In this document: in pieces, positions 1 through 11,774 of the stretch
Layout of the letters: each line of letters opens with the position of its first letter
Numbering within the stretch: the stretch's first letter is position 1
Assembly: GCF_030704535.1 (NCBI RefSeq)
Contig: NC_081815.1
Span: 16,973,001-17,037,000, forward strand
Direction: 5' to 3'
DNA length: 64,000 nt
Source: Vitis vinifera
Lineage: Eukaryota > Streptophyta > Magnoliopsida > Vitales > Vitaceae
Notes under the pieces: model-generated
Seen by the model: the letters and a program-made list of their open reading frames with translations, nothing else
The model's database searches: none
What the model was told of the DNA's origin: nothing
Translations under genes and position numbers: made by a program

Positions 1-1111
1 TACCAATCTATCTCTAAGGCAGCCTAATAATCCAATTTTGTCAAAAGCATGTAGGATTTCATTTTTTCGAAGATCAAAATTTTTCATTTGTTAGGGATGG
101 AGTTTCCAATCTTATATATATATATATTTAATTAAAACAGAAATTATTCATAGTTTTTTTACATGTGTCCTTATCCCCAAGAGTGAGGACATTTTATTCC
201 CTATGAATCTTGTACAAGGTTCTTTGACCCCAGAGTTCAAAGTATCCAACTTTCATGCAATTCACAGGTTCATTAATAAAAATCGATGATTTTAATACAT
301 GGGAATTGGACATTCACTCCTTTTCTTCCTTTGTGATTCAGTGAACTATCCCAAATGTGCCCTCCTCTTTTCTCAGTCTAAATAGAGAATGGGATTGGGT
401 GACAAAGGACATTAAAGCATCAAAATGAGAAGGATCACTAAGACATATCATGCCTAAATCTAACGAGTTTTATGGTAGTTAATGTGTTAAATTCTTTACA
501 GCACCTAGGTGATCACAGGAGCTTTCCTACCTGCATCTCTAGTCACATGTAAAGATAAATTGTAAGAGCTCAATAAAGAGTGACAATGTGCCTATAACCA
601 ATATCTAATGATACAGAAAATAAGATACCATTAGATGGGGTTCAACTTAAGTTTTATTCAGACATCACCCACCAAACTATTTAGATGAAAAATTATCAGA
701 AAAAAAATAATAATAATCAGTCCCAACAGCCCAAATCTTCAGGTCACAAATTCACCAGCCATTGAGTCCCAGCTGCCAAAAATTTTCATAAATTTAAAAC
801 AAAATTACCAAATCTCAGCCAAATTTCTGAATTCTTAAAATCCGTAAACAACCCAATGAACAAAAAAATCCGAAAATTTGCAGCTGAGACCTCAACTGAA
901 TTCCCAAGATTTGTCAAACCCCGCCTTTTCACGTAAAAATCCAGCACAAATCCAATCCACCCATCCAAATCGAACCTAAATTTCCCAAATTACAAAAAAT
1001 ACCCAAAAAAAAACGCACCGACTACGCGTCATTTAAGACCTTGCCCAAATTAAAAGCCCTAATTACCGAATATAAAGTGAAACAATGAGAGGTAGCTGAA
1101 TTGAATGAAAC
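1..1111 (-). other. Intron 1 of the left-edge gene
   Basis: AT-rich sequence after the donor at 1111/1110. I see no acceptor followed by a convincing coding exon on the minus strand. The 60-codon open frame at 786-968 is proline-poor, low in complexity and has no splice context, so it is treated as chance. Confidence 0.4.
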
Positions 1112-1183
1112 CTGAAACTGCTTGAGAGGATCCTCAGGGGATTTCTGGGATGGCGACTGTGAGGCCGATGATTCTTCCGCCAT
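1112..1183 (-). CDS. First exon of an unidentified minus-strand gene (partial)
   Basis: ATG at 1183-1181 opens a 24-codon exon, rich in Ser, Glu, Pro and Gln (starts MAEESSASQSPSQ, ends DPLKQFQ). It ends in phase 0 at a consensus donor (CAG|GT, intron from 1111). The upstream leader on the minus strand is purine-rich (GAA and GA repeats around 1190-1235), typical of plant 5' UTRs. No second exon could be placed between 1 and 1111, so the rest of the gene lies left of the window. The peptide is too short and low in complexity to name a family. The start is supported by the purine-rich leader and the clean donor, not by homology. Confidence 0.55.
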
Positions 1184-1189
1184 TGGAGG

Positions 1190-1236
1190 AGATATTCTTC
1201 TTCTTCTTCTTCACTCCCTCTCTCTCTCTCGTTCTC
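1190..1236 (-). promoter_or_regulatory. Purine-rich 5' leader (GAA/GA microsatellite) of the left-edge gene
   Basis: On the plus strand this reads TTC and TC repeats; on the coding (minus) strand it is a GA/GAA tract just upstream of the ATG at 1183. Such tracts are common in plant leaders and core promoters. No clear TATA box could be assigned. Confidence 0.4.
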
Positions 1237-3559
1237 TGGTTGATTCCTGTGACTAATTTCTTCGTTTTCTTCCTCTGCTTTTTCGCTCCAAGCTGACTGA
1301 CGTGCATTTTTCTTTAATCACCAATAGGGTGACGCCACGTCTGCATTTCCTCCATTGTCGAGAAATAAAGGAAGCTTATTATTATTAATGACTAATATAG
1401 ACATTTCTTTTTCTCCATTTTCTACCTTATAAAATTATTATTATTATTTTAAAAAAAAATTTGATGATTAAAAATAATTAACAAATTTTCTCTTACAACC
1501 CGTCACAAATATTTTTTTATATTAAAAAAGATATATTAAAACAACAACTCAAGATATACAATACTCGTAACACCCACCTAGAATAGTTGCAAATACATTT
1601 ATCACTTAAATTTTGTTTACATTTTTTTTATATTCATTTTTGTAATAATTGAACAAATCCTTACACCTATTACTATTTTAAATTCTTTTTAAAAAAATGA
1701 TAAATTCTTACCTCTTTTACAATTATGAATTTTTTTATAAACTCGTATTTTTTTCATGAGCTTAATTATAAAATAGATTTATTACAACAATATTATTTGA
1801 AATAACCGTTTGCTTTATTTTTGGTTATCACTTGAATAATAATAATAATAATAATGAGTCTAGTTGTCAAATGTCAATCGGTGTTGATAATATGACAAGT
1901 AAAATGGATATTTTAGGAAATAATTATATGACTCACAAAAAAATGTATGTATTTCAAATTAGTTTTAAATAAATGAAGATAATACTGATGTAAAAAAATT
2001 TGAGGTTTTTTTTTTCAATGAGTCAAAACCCACTTCTCTAGTTGAAATTTGTTTTTTTCTATGTATCAAATTCTTATTTAGAATATATTTTCTTTTGCAA
2101 AAGGATTATTATATAAAATATTTCTTTAACTTTATATGTGATTGTAATTAGATTTTTTGTATAATAAGGAAAACTAATGGGAATATCTTTACAAATATTT
2201 TAAGTGATAAAAAGTTACGAGAGAGATGAGATAGAGATGTGAGGAAGGACACACAGGTGGAGCAAGAGGGTTCACTAGGTGTAAATGTAAGGAAGAGTGA
2301 GAGACACTTAGTAGAGTAAAAGGATTCATGGTTGAGGGTGGAAATACAAAAAGACCTAGTAATATTTTATATCATATAATGAAATGTTTTCTCATTTGTG
2401 AAGGTAAACATGATTGGTTGAACCACGTTAAAACCTAGTTAAACTTTTGTGTGGTTTGCTTTTCTTCCTTTAATATGGTTGTATGGGAGGTGTCTCAAAT
2501 TCCTATTTAGAATATACTTCTTTTGTAAAAAGAATATTATATTAAATATTTCCTAATTTTATATGTGATTGTAATTAGATTTCTTATCAAATAAAGAAAA
2601 CTAGTGGGAACATCTTTATCAATATTTTACCTCATGAGCGAAAAAAAATCATAAGAGAGAAAATGGGGATCGGACTCACTACTCGCTAAGGCATCATTAT
2701 GAGGAAGAGTAAAAGATGCCTAGCGAAGTAAAAGAAGTCATGATTTAGAGTAGAGATACAAAGAGACCTAATAATCGTATTTAATTTTTATCCTCTATTA
2801 TATTTTTTATCACATAATAAAATGTTCTTTCTCATCCCTAAAATTAGGTATGATAGATTGAACCACATTAAAATCTCATGTACCTTTTATGTGATTTAAA
2901 TGACTTTATTTTTATGTTTTCTTTTAATATACTTGCATTAATGCTTCCCTAGGTACAAGAAGAAAAATATGAAAAAAGTTTTTTTTTTCTTTACAAACTA
3001 ATATTTTTTCATAAGTGTAATTATAAAATAGATTTATTGCAACTAAATATTATTTGAAATAACCTTTTTACTCTATTTTTAGTTACTACTTGAAATTATG
3101 GTTCAAAAATTTAACTAAAATTACAAACATAAGAAAGATTAAAATTTGTTTTTTTTTCTATATTTAGGTAAATATGAAAAAAAAAAAGTTCTTTTACAAA
3201 CTAGCAATTTTTTTCATAAGCCTTAATTATAAAATGGACATATTCCTAAAATATCATTTGAAACAACGTTTTCTTTATTTTTAATTACAACTTATGGTTT
3301 TAAAATATTTTACAAAAATTACCACCATTAGAAAGATTAAAAAAAATCTACATATATAATTTTTTTCCATTTGAAATTTCAATTATTTTTTTCATTTATT
3401 ATATTTTAATTAATTTTTTTCCTCTAGTTCCAAATAGGGATGATGGGGCGGGTTTGAGACAAGTCGCCCTCATCTTAAATCTGTCACATTTATTCAAAAT
3501 AATTCTCATCATATTAAAAAAAAAATTACATAAGGCAAGGTGGTAGGAGAAATTATAAA

Positions 3560-3661
3560 GAACAAGGTAATACTTAAACCCATCTTGAACCTGTTTCGGG
3601 TTTTAAAAAAGAACAAGGTAATACTTAAACCCATCTTGAACCTGTTTCGGGTTTTAAAAAA
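3560..3661. repeat. 51 bp tandem duplication, two copies
   Basis: The unit beginning GAACAAGGTAATACTTAAAC occurs at 3560 and again at 3611, with essentially no differences visible. It creates the artificial repeated peptide seen in the open frame 3540-3725, which is therefore not a gene. Confidence 0.85.
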
Positions 3662-4504
3662 AAAACTTTCAAACTCACAACCGATTTATTTAAATTTTAA
3701 ACTTATCCCATTAAGAGAAGACTAGATGGGCGGGTACTCGAAAAACCTACTCTATTATCATCTCTATTCTAGATATCAAATTCTAAGCATCCCTTTTAAG
3801 GGAATGGCCGGAATATCTCAAAATAAGAATTTTTACTTTTTTTGAATGGATATTATTTGGATTTCAAAATGAAAAAATAAAAATAAAAATAAGAAATATT
3901 TTGAAAAGCTTTTGCCCTCTGTGGATTGACTATTGAGAGAAGTTTTTGAATGGTATCTTGATAATAAGTGGCAAACAAAAGAGAAATTAGTATCATAGGG
4001 AATAAAACTCTTCAAATTGAAACCATGAATCCATGATCAGGAAAATGGTAGGGTATGATCTTACGTAATTTTAAGTTTTCTCAATTGAAAATGTATGATA
4101 AAATGTAGATCAATGACGTAAATGTATGGGACCGGTAAAAACAAATTTGATCAAAATATGAAAAATAAAATTAAGATACCAAAACATGAGATATAAATAA
4201 AAGGATGTCAAGTTATACATGTTGCATAACATATTGTAATTGATACTATTTTTTAATATTCGGTAGGGGTGTAACTTCGGCGGGTTGGTCTAACTCAACT
4301 CGAGCCTAATCCGATATTTAGATGTGTTTGGACAATCATTTTCAATATTATGACTGGGTTTCAATTAGGTTTTTCCAATCTGAGTTCAATTTGAGTTGGT
4401 TTCGAGCATTTGAACCCAATTTATATTTTTATAATATTTATAATATATATTATCCTATATAATAATATTCATTTTTTATATTTTTGAGAAAAAAAATCAA
4501 ATTA

Positions 4505-4510
4505 TATTAT

Positions 4511-4542
<32 letters not shown>
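4505..4542. repeat. AT dinucleotide microsatellite
   Basis: An uninterrupted TA/AT run of about 35 bp. Similar shorter runs are at 26252-26275, 38397-38420 and 60600-60615. Confidence 0.85.
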
Positions 4543-4545
<3 letters not shown>

Positions 4546-5839
4546 TTATGTTTTGTTTTGCTGCTATCTTAAATTTTTTTCCCATTTATTATTTAATTTT
4601 TCATATAAATAAATAAAAAAAGTTTTTTTTTAAATATTATAAATGAATTTTGAATTATACAACCCCACTAACCTAAACAACTCAAGTCTAACCTAAATAA
4701 CCTGAACTCAACCCCAAACTTAAAAATATGAGGTTAAGTTGAATTTGGGTTGAGTGTTTCACGTCAGAGGTCAAATTGGATTAAGTTTGAGTTAATTGTT
4801 TTTTAATCCAGATTGAATTTAAATTAGGCATAAAACTGATGAATCCACCCGAGTTGTAGCCATAATATTCAAAACTACAACAAAACCATACCAATATCTT
4901 TTTATTTTTTTTCACGTACCCCCATACCATTTGGTATGAAAACAAGTGACAAAAATTATGTTAAAAGTTGTGGACGTGGTGAAAACATGGAAAGGGAGGA
5001 GCGGGGATAATTAAATTTTCAGTATTAAAATCAAACTTATTTAATCAAATGGAATTAATTGAATTTGAAAAGAGAAAAGACCAGGTTGATTTAAATCGAC
5101 TTAGGTCATTTCCATCGGAATAATTGAGGGTTGTGGATAAAAAAGTTCAAATAATCCTATTATAACAAATTAGCTTTGGATTTGTTTAAATTACATAATT
5201 AGCCTATTTGAAATCATATTATTGTAACCAAATAAAAAACTATGTAGATATGCAAGCAATATATAGATAGTCATAGCTTTTTGTTTTTTTTTTGTTCTTT
5301 TTTTCCAATGAAATGTTGTCTAAAAATTTGTGATGGCATTACATATAGGCAGCTGCTTTGATTCCTGATTTCATTTTTCCATCTACTTGTGATATCTTCA
5401 AACCCTTCTGAGTTTGCAGAATCAAAGGCTTTCTCATTATTCACCTAATATGAAACCAAATGATCAGATATCAATACTTTGTGGTAAAATAAATTGCAGC
5501 ATTATCAGCCCCTAATTCAACACTGAACCCCAATCACACAGATTAAATGGAGAAAATAAAATAAAATCTTATTCCGTTTAAAATATAAATGTAAAAGGGA
5601 GAGAACATTATCAATAAGGCAACATTAAGGGAAATTGGGGCGAGTTGGATAACATATAAGGGAAGAACATGGAATACCTAACCCCCGAGACTAACGAGTT
5701 TAGGGGTTTGAACCTGTACAGACATATCCCATTTGCTTGCTCCCCACCTTTCCTCAGCCCAGCTTCCCTTTTCTTTTCCTTCTTTTTTTTGGCAAATATC
5801 TACATAGGAAAAGTGAGCCTGCACATCCCAAATGATACC

Positions 5840-5960
5840 ATTTATTATTATTTGATAAGTAAAAGAATAAAACATATTAAAGTACATATGATGCATACAA
5901 GAAGTGTCATTAGGAAAGCAAAAAGGAAGAGAGAATACAACAAAACAACCTCCCTCTAGC
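5840..5960 (-). mobile_element. Possible 5'-truncated LINE 3' tail
   Basis: On the minus strand the segment reads as T-rich 3' sequence ending in a motif like TTTACTTATCAAATAATAAT, resembling the 3' ends of plant LINEs. There is no coding part, and I could not establish a target duplication. Low confidence. Confidence 0.3.
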
Positions 5961-6322
5961 TACTTTGAGATCAACCAATCCACAGAGCCTATGATGTTTT
6001 CATAGAATAGTCATCTATGTACACTCTAAAATTTCACATAACCATATAGAATGCTCTGCTAAGTGGAACTACTGATGGGCACGCCAAAACATGTATTGCA
6101 AAATTTGGCAATATCACTATTGTTTAAGGTTATATAGTAACAGAAAATATGATGAAATATTGTGCAATGTAAGCCTCATCACCTAAAAACTAGTAGTACT
6201 ATGTTAAGGTCAAACCATTTGGAGAAAAAAAAGGCACCCTGTAACAGCTAAAGTAAGGAGACTCACATACTTCTGTCAAGAGACAATGCTCGTCCTTCGC
6301 CATCCTCTGATTGAGATGTGTT

Positions 6323-6450
6323 CTATTTCTTTTTTATCAGAAGAGATGTGTTCGTTGTGTCTGTGTTCTGTGAATCATTCTGCGCCTTTATCTCGGCCTC
6401 GGCCTCCACCTCATCATTCTCTGCGGTAGAATGATGTTCGGATGCATCAT
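6323..6450 (-). CDS. Last exon of the retroelement-split minus-strand gene (acidic C-terminus)
   Basis: Read on the minus strand after an acceptor at 6452-6451 (T-rich tract, then AAG|AT). This 128 nt exon gives an acidic, Ser/Thr/Glu-rich tail (DASEHHSTAENDEVEAEAEI...) ending at a TAG at 6325-6323. It is linked to the exon at 17442-17838/17907 by phase: the upstream exon ends with one extra base (G), and the two leading bases here complete a GAT codon and open exactly this frame. Another AG just upstream, near 6514, would give an immediate stop. Total protein would be about 174 aa (from the ATG at 17838) or 197 aa (from 17907). The exon link is inferred from phase and composition only; no transcript was available. 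Confidence 0.5.
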
Positions 6451-6973
6451 CTTCATTCAAAGAAACATATGAAGACAATAATTGGAATCAGTTCTATCAG
6501 CCTACATTCACTGGAATCAAAGAAAAACATCAAGTCCAACAACTTGTATCGGCGTGCAAGATTATATTAAGTTCTCTCTGATTTGACAAACTTGTAAGTA
6601 ATAAGTTTTGATTTCCAATTTTGGCTGAGTGATTAGACAGTTCATAAAAATCAGATAAGGTGAACAATAACCAGGTTTACACTCACTGTCTGCCTGAGGT
6701 TTGATGGTCAATTACCATAAAAGGAGAGTTTCCTATGGTTAGGATAAAGAAACCACTTCAAAGTTGAGAAAAAGTTTCTGCAATTTTCTCTAAACCTCAA
6801 GGGAGGTTAGTGTACTCTTGCCCTTTTACCATAGTGGTATTTAGAAAATTACCATTTGCCTTCAACTATTTGTTCAACCAAACTGTTGTAAGAGTATCAT
6901 TTTCCATTTAACCATAATCAGCAATTTCTGAAGCTCTAATAACACAAATCAGCTGAAGCATCTAAAAGCTAAT

Positions 6974-7534
6974 TGATGGGGGGAAAGTCTTTTAAAGTCT
7001 ATTCAAGCAGGACAGGGAAGACATAAATAAACTTTAAGTAGGATTAATATTAATTGAAATTAAATTAGAATTAATATTAATGAGAATTAAATTAAGAGTA
7101 GTATTTGTTGGAGTCAAATTAGGATTAGCTAGTTAGCATATAATATAATTAGAATTATTGTCATACTAGGTTATTAGAATCCTAGTAGACTTTTAATTTT
7201 ATAGAGAAGCCTATAAATAAGGCTAATCAATGAAAATCAAAGTAATGAATTGATTGATATTAATAATATGATGTTTTTTTTATTGCAAGTGTTACAATTC
7301 TCAATTGTAAGACTCCATTGATTTTCTTCCAGGTGAGACTCCTAGAAAGCCTTAGAGACTTTAAGGTTTCCATCTTTTCTTCATCATTTCTTCTTTCTCT
7401 CTATTTTCATTTTTAATTTTATTTTTTCTCTACCATAAACTTTATTCCTTGCTCCTATCCTTACACCTTAAAAATAGAAACCTTAGCACACCTACTTTGA
7501 GTGTAGGCAACCATCCTAGGGTTGTAATACATCA
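6974..7534 (+). repeat. 5' LTR of the chromovirus derivative
   Basis: A 561 bp repeat with TG..CA ends. It contains a TATA-like CTATAAATAAGG around 7211-7222. It matches the 3' LTR throughout except for duplications present only in the 3' copy, and several substitutions show that this is not a very recent insertion. Confidence 0.85.
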
Positions 7535-7840
7535 ATTTTGGTATTAGAGCGAAAGTTCTTGACTTGAAGGCATATGCAATCGAGAAGCGGAGCAACTTAT
7601 GCAAGAACGAGTTCCAAAAATACTTCTAACAATTAAGATGTTGCAACAATACGCTAGGAGGAAATTTCAGCCGCACAATAATTCCATCAAGATGCAATAA
7701 TACAACTAAATAACAAACTTGATGAGATCATGAAGTTATTAGAAAAGAGTAAAAAAAAAGGACAAATTGAAGATGAGACTGCAAGCCATCAATTTAGACA
7801 ATCGCCAAATTGATCACATGAAGAACAAGGCAAGTTTAAG

Positions 7841-8398
7841 ATGAGGAATCAAAAAAGGGGCAAACTCTTTGAACAAGATGATGATGTGACAAAAAAGGCA
7901 TGCCTTGAAGTTGTTGAATTTTATGGAAAATTAAATCCAACAACTTTTTCTGATTGGATTATGTCAATGGAAGATTACTTTGATTGGTATGCAATGCCTG
8001 AAAATAGAAAAATTCATTTTGTGAAGGCAAAGTTGAAAGGAGCAACACGTTTATAACATCGAGTATCAACTTCATAGAACTGGCCAACACCTATAGACAC
8101 AAGGGACAAGATGAAGTTGAAGATGAAGGAGCACTTTCTCCTAATTGATTATAAACAACTCATGTTCACAAAATTGTTTTCCCTTAAACAATGTACCAAG
8201 TCCATTGAAGAATATACAAAAGAATTCCATGAATTGAGCATTCAAAATCAAGTACGGGAAAGTGATGCTCAACTTGCAACCCGTTATAGAGTTGGCCTTC
8301 AAATAAAGATTCAACTTGAGATGATAGTTGCACACACTTATACCGTAGATAATGTTTATCAACTAGCCCTTAAAACAAAAGAAGGCCTCAAGTTTTGA
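7841..8398 (+). pseudogene. Chromovirus gag, interrupted
   Basis: Two open pieces in sequence (7841-8056 and 8111-8398) give a Retrotrans_gag-type protein. The first has an LNPTTFSDWIMSMEDYFDWY segment and ends at an in-frame TAA (8054-8056). The second carries the helical capsid part (EHFLLIDYKQLMFTKLFSLK, then a YTKEFHEL stretch). The stop falls where related Gag proteins are continuous, so the gene is broken. Gag would form the retroelement particle in the cytoplasm. Confidence 0.75.
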
Positions 8399-8591
8399 GT
8401 TTCCAAACGTCTAAGTTCACAAATTGGGAGCACTTTCTCCAACTGAATAGCAAGCAAACCTTTAAGCACATCAAGCTTCAAAACTTCTAATCATGCGAAT
8501 GGTGGGGGCAACAATCAACAAACTTCGAATGTGGCTAATAAAGATGGTAATAAGGGTAAAACTTCAATGAGTATTAGAGATAGAAAAGCAG

Positions 8592-8837
8592 ATGTGTCCT
8601 TTATGCTTTAAGTGTGATGGGCATGGTCATTATGCTATTGTGTGCCCAAGCAAAGGTTTACACTTTTGTGTTGAAGAACCAGAATCTGAATTGGAGAGTT
8701 ACCCAAAGGAAGAAGAGACCCACAACGAAGATGAACTTAGTGAAGAATGTGATTACTATGATAGTATGACAGAAGGACACAGGCTTGTAGTGCGCCCTTT
8801 ATTAGCTATCCCAAAGGTAAAAAGAGAAGAAGATTAG
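8592..8837 (+). pseudogene. Gag zinc knuckle and acidic linker remnant
   Basis: It contains CFKCDGHGHYAIVC, which fits the CX2CX4HX4C nucleocapsid knuckle that binds retroelement RNA, followed by an acidic Glu/Asp-rich linker. The first codon of the open frame is not a real start; this is a continuation of the gag-pol reading region after frame breaks. Confidence 0.75.
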
Positions 8838-8891
8838 TGACGTACTACCATTTTCCAGATACTTATTTCTTGCCAAGGGAAGTTACGTACC

Positions 8892-9290
8892 ATGATCATT
8901 GATGGAGGTAGTGGTTTGAACATAGTTGTGCAAGAGCTTATTGAGAAGCTAAACCTTAAAATAAAGAGACATCCAAATCCATTGCAAGTAGCATGGGATA
9001 GTGACTCCTTTATTCCGATAAGTTGTTGCTGCTTGATTACATTCCTTTTTGGTAAGGACTTTGAAGAGTCTATATGGTGTAAAGTCTTAACAATAAAAGT
9101 AAGTCATATTTACTTAGAAGACTTTGGCTTTTTGATAGAAGAGGTCAGCATGACAATTACAAAAATAAATATACTCTCATACACAATGGGCGTAAGAAGA
9201 TCCTTTGTTCGAAAAGTCCCACCAATTAAAAAACCAAAGGATGCACAACCAAAAACGGTGCTTACTATGTGTCAATTCGAAAAGGTATGA
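8892..9290 (+). pseudogene. Aspartic protease-like remnant of the chromovirus pol
   Basis: It begins MIIDGGSGLNIVVQELIEKL, the region where Ty3-type elements carry the retropepsin D-S/T-G motif. Here the motif reads DGGS, a variant that occurs in some plant Ty3 lineages, so activity is uncertain. After about 100 residues homology to pol stops. The next recognisable segment is the integrase C-terminus, which places the internal deletion junction near 9280-9300. Confidence 0.65.
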
Positions 9291-9294
9291 GACA

Positions 9295-9831
9295 AAATCA
9301 AAATTAGTAATGAGAACTATAAGGAGGCAATAGAAGCACATTGAAGATATATTCAATTTCAAGAAGGTGGTCTAGTAATAGTTCGTCTACGTCCAAAAAG
9401 ATTTCATCCGAGCACATATCACAAACTGTAAACTAAGAAAACGGGTCCAGTTTAGGTGCTAAAACGATTAGGTGAGAATGTGTATTTGTTAGAATTTCCT
9501 TCAAAATTGCATTTTAGTTCAATATTTAATGGAAGAATTGTCTGTCTACTATGGTCATCAAAACAAGCTAAGTGAAGAATTGGATCTTTAATTGCCACCT
9601 AATCTTAGCCCACGTCTTGAGATAGAGAATGTTCTTAAAGATCAACTTGTGTCTACTCGACAAGGTGGATACTATAAATTTTTAGTGAAATGGAGAGGCA
9701 AACCACACTATGAAAATACATGGATTACAACAATAGATTTTCAGAAGCTTAAGTCTAATCTCTATGAATTTTTTATTTTTGATAAGCTAATCTCTATGAA
9801 TTGTATCAAGCATCTAACTCGTCGAAGCTGA
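9295..9831 (+). pseudogene. Integrase C-terminal segment and chromodomain remnant
   Basis: Translation around 9360-9530 gives FQEGGLVIVRLRPKRFHP, then a GPV...VLKRLGENVYLLEFPS stretch. This is the GPY/F-type module at the end of chromoviral integrases; it is interrupted by stops. The frame at 9592-9831 then gives LVKWRGKPHYENTWIT, the aromatic-cage core of a chromodomain (Tyr/Trp/Trp positions visible). That domain normally directs integration to chromatin marks. The DDE catalytic core is absent. There is no authentic ATG at the start of the chromodomain frame. Confidence 0.8.
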
Positions 9832-9853
9832 GTTCTTTCAAGTTGGGAGGAAT

Positions 9854-10505
9854 TGATGGGGAAAAGTCTTTTAAAGTCTATTCAAGGAGGAAAGAGAAGA
9901 CATAAATAAACTTTAAGTATAATTAATATTAGTTGGAATTAAATTAGAATTAGTATTAATTGGAATTAAATTATGATTCGTATTAATTGGAATTAAATTA
10001 TGATTCGTATTTCTTAGAGTCAAATTACGATTAGCTAGTTAGATTATAATATAATTTGAATTATTGTCATAATAGGTTACTAGAATCCTAGTAGACTTTG
10101 GATATTATAATTAGAATTAAAATCATAATAAGTTATTAGAATCCTAGTAGACTTTGGATTTCTTAGAGAAACTTATAAATAAGGCTAATTAATATAAATC
10201 AAAGTAATGAATGGATTGATAATAATAATATTATGTTTTTTCATTACAAGTGTTGCAATCCTCTATGGTGAGATTGCATTAATTTTCTTCTAAGTGAGAT
10301 TCCTTTGATTTTCTTCCAGGTAAAACTCCTAGAAGGCCTTAGTGAGACTCTAAGGTTTCTATCTTATCTTCGTCATTTCTTCTTTCTCTTTATTTTTTCT
10401 CTACCATAAACTTTATTCCTTGTTCTTTTCCTTACACCCTAAAAATAAAAATCCTAGCCCACCTACTTTGAGTGTAGGCAACCATCCTAGGGTCATCCTA
10501 CATCA
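9854..10505 (+). repeat. 3' LTR of the chromovirus derivative, with internal duplications
   Basis: It is 652 bp against 561 bp for the 5' LTR. The excess is explained by two tandem duplications: a 27 bp unit around 9954-10007 and a roughly 57 bp unit around 10046-10159 (two copies of the segment ending GTAGACTTTGGAT). Ends and flanking CTAAT are intact. Confidence 0.85.
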
Positions 10506-10943
10506 CTAATGACATCACACCTTCATAGACAACATGTAGAGAAAGAATCATTTCACAATCAATCTATAATTCTCTGAAATCAATACACTCAATTAAAAAG
10601 AGAAATGCTTCATTAACCTCTATTTGCTGCAAAAAAAACTGTGCAAAGAGAAAGGGGAAAAAGAAAGAACCTAGACACTCATGTTTGATTTTTCTTTTTC
10701 TTTTTTTCAAAATTTTTAGTGATAAGGAGTATATTAAAATAGAGAATCAAATAGTTATCAAGAGAAGATCAGCTTCAACTGGCAGACCTGTACACAAGAA
10801 ATAATAAATAAAGAAGCACTCTGAGAAGCTGGAAAGATAAAGCTGTCCTTGCTTACTGCGTCATCAAAAGATAGAAATGACCTCTAAACTCCAACAAAAT
10901 AATCTGACCCCTTTGGCTAGACCGTCTACTACTCCATTACTTA

Positions 10944-11134
10944 GAGTGCATTCGGCAGTTTTTTATTTGAAGTGTTTTCTCTAGAAGTATTTTTAGGAAA
11001 ATCATCTATCAAGTATTTTTCCAAAGAACACTATAAATGATTTTTTAATACTAAAAGCAATTTTTCAAAAAAAAGTGTTTCCTGAATTTTTCCAAACACA
11101 TGATTTTTCTTCAAAAACACTACCAAATGGACTC
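10944..11134. mobile_element. MITE-like element with terminal inverted repeats
   Basis: The left end GAGTGCATTCGGCAGTTTTT and the inverse complement of the right end (GAGTCCATTTGGTAGTGTTT) match over more than 20 positions. The interior is AT-rich and non-coding and also shows inward inverted symmetry. No exact target duplication could be read, so family assignment (possibly hAT-like) is tentative. Confidence 0.6.
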
Positions 11135-11774
11135 TTCCATCCAATCACAAGGAACCTCCTAAGTGAAGGACCTCTTGCATGAAATGGGATCTTAGCTACA
11201 AACCAGAAAACAATTACCTGCTACCAAACGCTGCCTCAACACCAACACAAGGTTAGCAGATACTTTGCCATCACTATAAGGTCAGCCAACAGATTGCCAA
11301 GAGTACCCAGCAATCAACTTTTAGAATTCAGCTCCGCTCAACCCCAGTGAAGAATGTTTCCATTTATTGACTAAATCACAGGCTAAAATCATCATTATTA
11401 TTTTTTTTATATATAATTGAGGAACCTTCCATGGCTGAACCCTTCAGACTCTCCATGGGATCCAAACCTCGGGTTCTGAGTGCCCACCACAAGGACTCCA
11501 ACCACACCTTGCCCTTGCTTTTCTGGTTTGTTTGGAACCAACCACACTTTGCTTGCTTGTTTGGAAAAATAGAATTTAAAGAACTTTTCGAACAAAATAA
11601 ATGATCTTTAACTCCCTTTATTCCATGTTTTATCTTTAAAGAACTTTTCAAACAAAATAAATGATCTCTAACTCCCTTTATTTCAATGTTTTATCTTCCA
11701 AATCTTTTTGTATGGGAAAAGTTTAACTGCAATGCCTTGGAAACCAAAATCAGCACAAATATAGGCAATACTTT

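Larger units (their letters stand above)
1240..5660. other. AT-rich intergenic region with small duplications
   Basis: No credible gene. It holds three diverged copies of a roughly 90 bp segment (about 1735-1835, 2985-3095, 3195-3300), a diverged direct duplication (about 2060-2450 against 2490-2930), a near-perfect 51 bp tandem pair (3560-3661) and an AT dinucleotide tract at about 4510-4542. The stretch 4260-4860 begins and ends with related GC-richer sequence in inverted orientation (around 4264 and 4850) and could be an old MITE-like element, but no target duplication was found. Confidence 0.5.
6969..10510 (+). mobile_element. Ty3/gypsy chromovirus, internally deleted, with intact ends
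   Basis: The two LTRs (6974-7534 and 9854-10505) both start TGATGGGG and end ACATCA. They are flanked by the same 5 bp target duplication, CTAAT (6969-6973 and 10506-10510). A primer-binding site resembling the plant initiator Met-tRNA complement (TGGTATTAGAGC, 7539-7550) follows the 5' LTR, and a purine-rich tract (about 9842-9852) precedes the 3' LTR. The 2.3 kb interior keeps gag, a CCHC knuckle, a protease-like segment, the integrase C-terminal segment and a chromodomain. Reverse transcriptase, RNase H and the integrase core are missing. It cannot be autonomous. The boundaries show that it inserted as a normal LTR element, either already deleted or deleted later. Confidence 0.88.

Noticed and set aside
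3540..3725. 61-codon frame with a repeated peptide
   Set aside because: It is produced by the 51 bp tandem duplication in intergenic DNA, with no splice or promoter context.
10690..10900. Possible LINE or SINE tail after a T-rich run
   Set aside because: The composition is suggestive (GATAAGGAGTATATTAAAAT near 10721) but I found no coding part, target duplication or second copy in the window.
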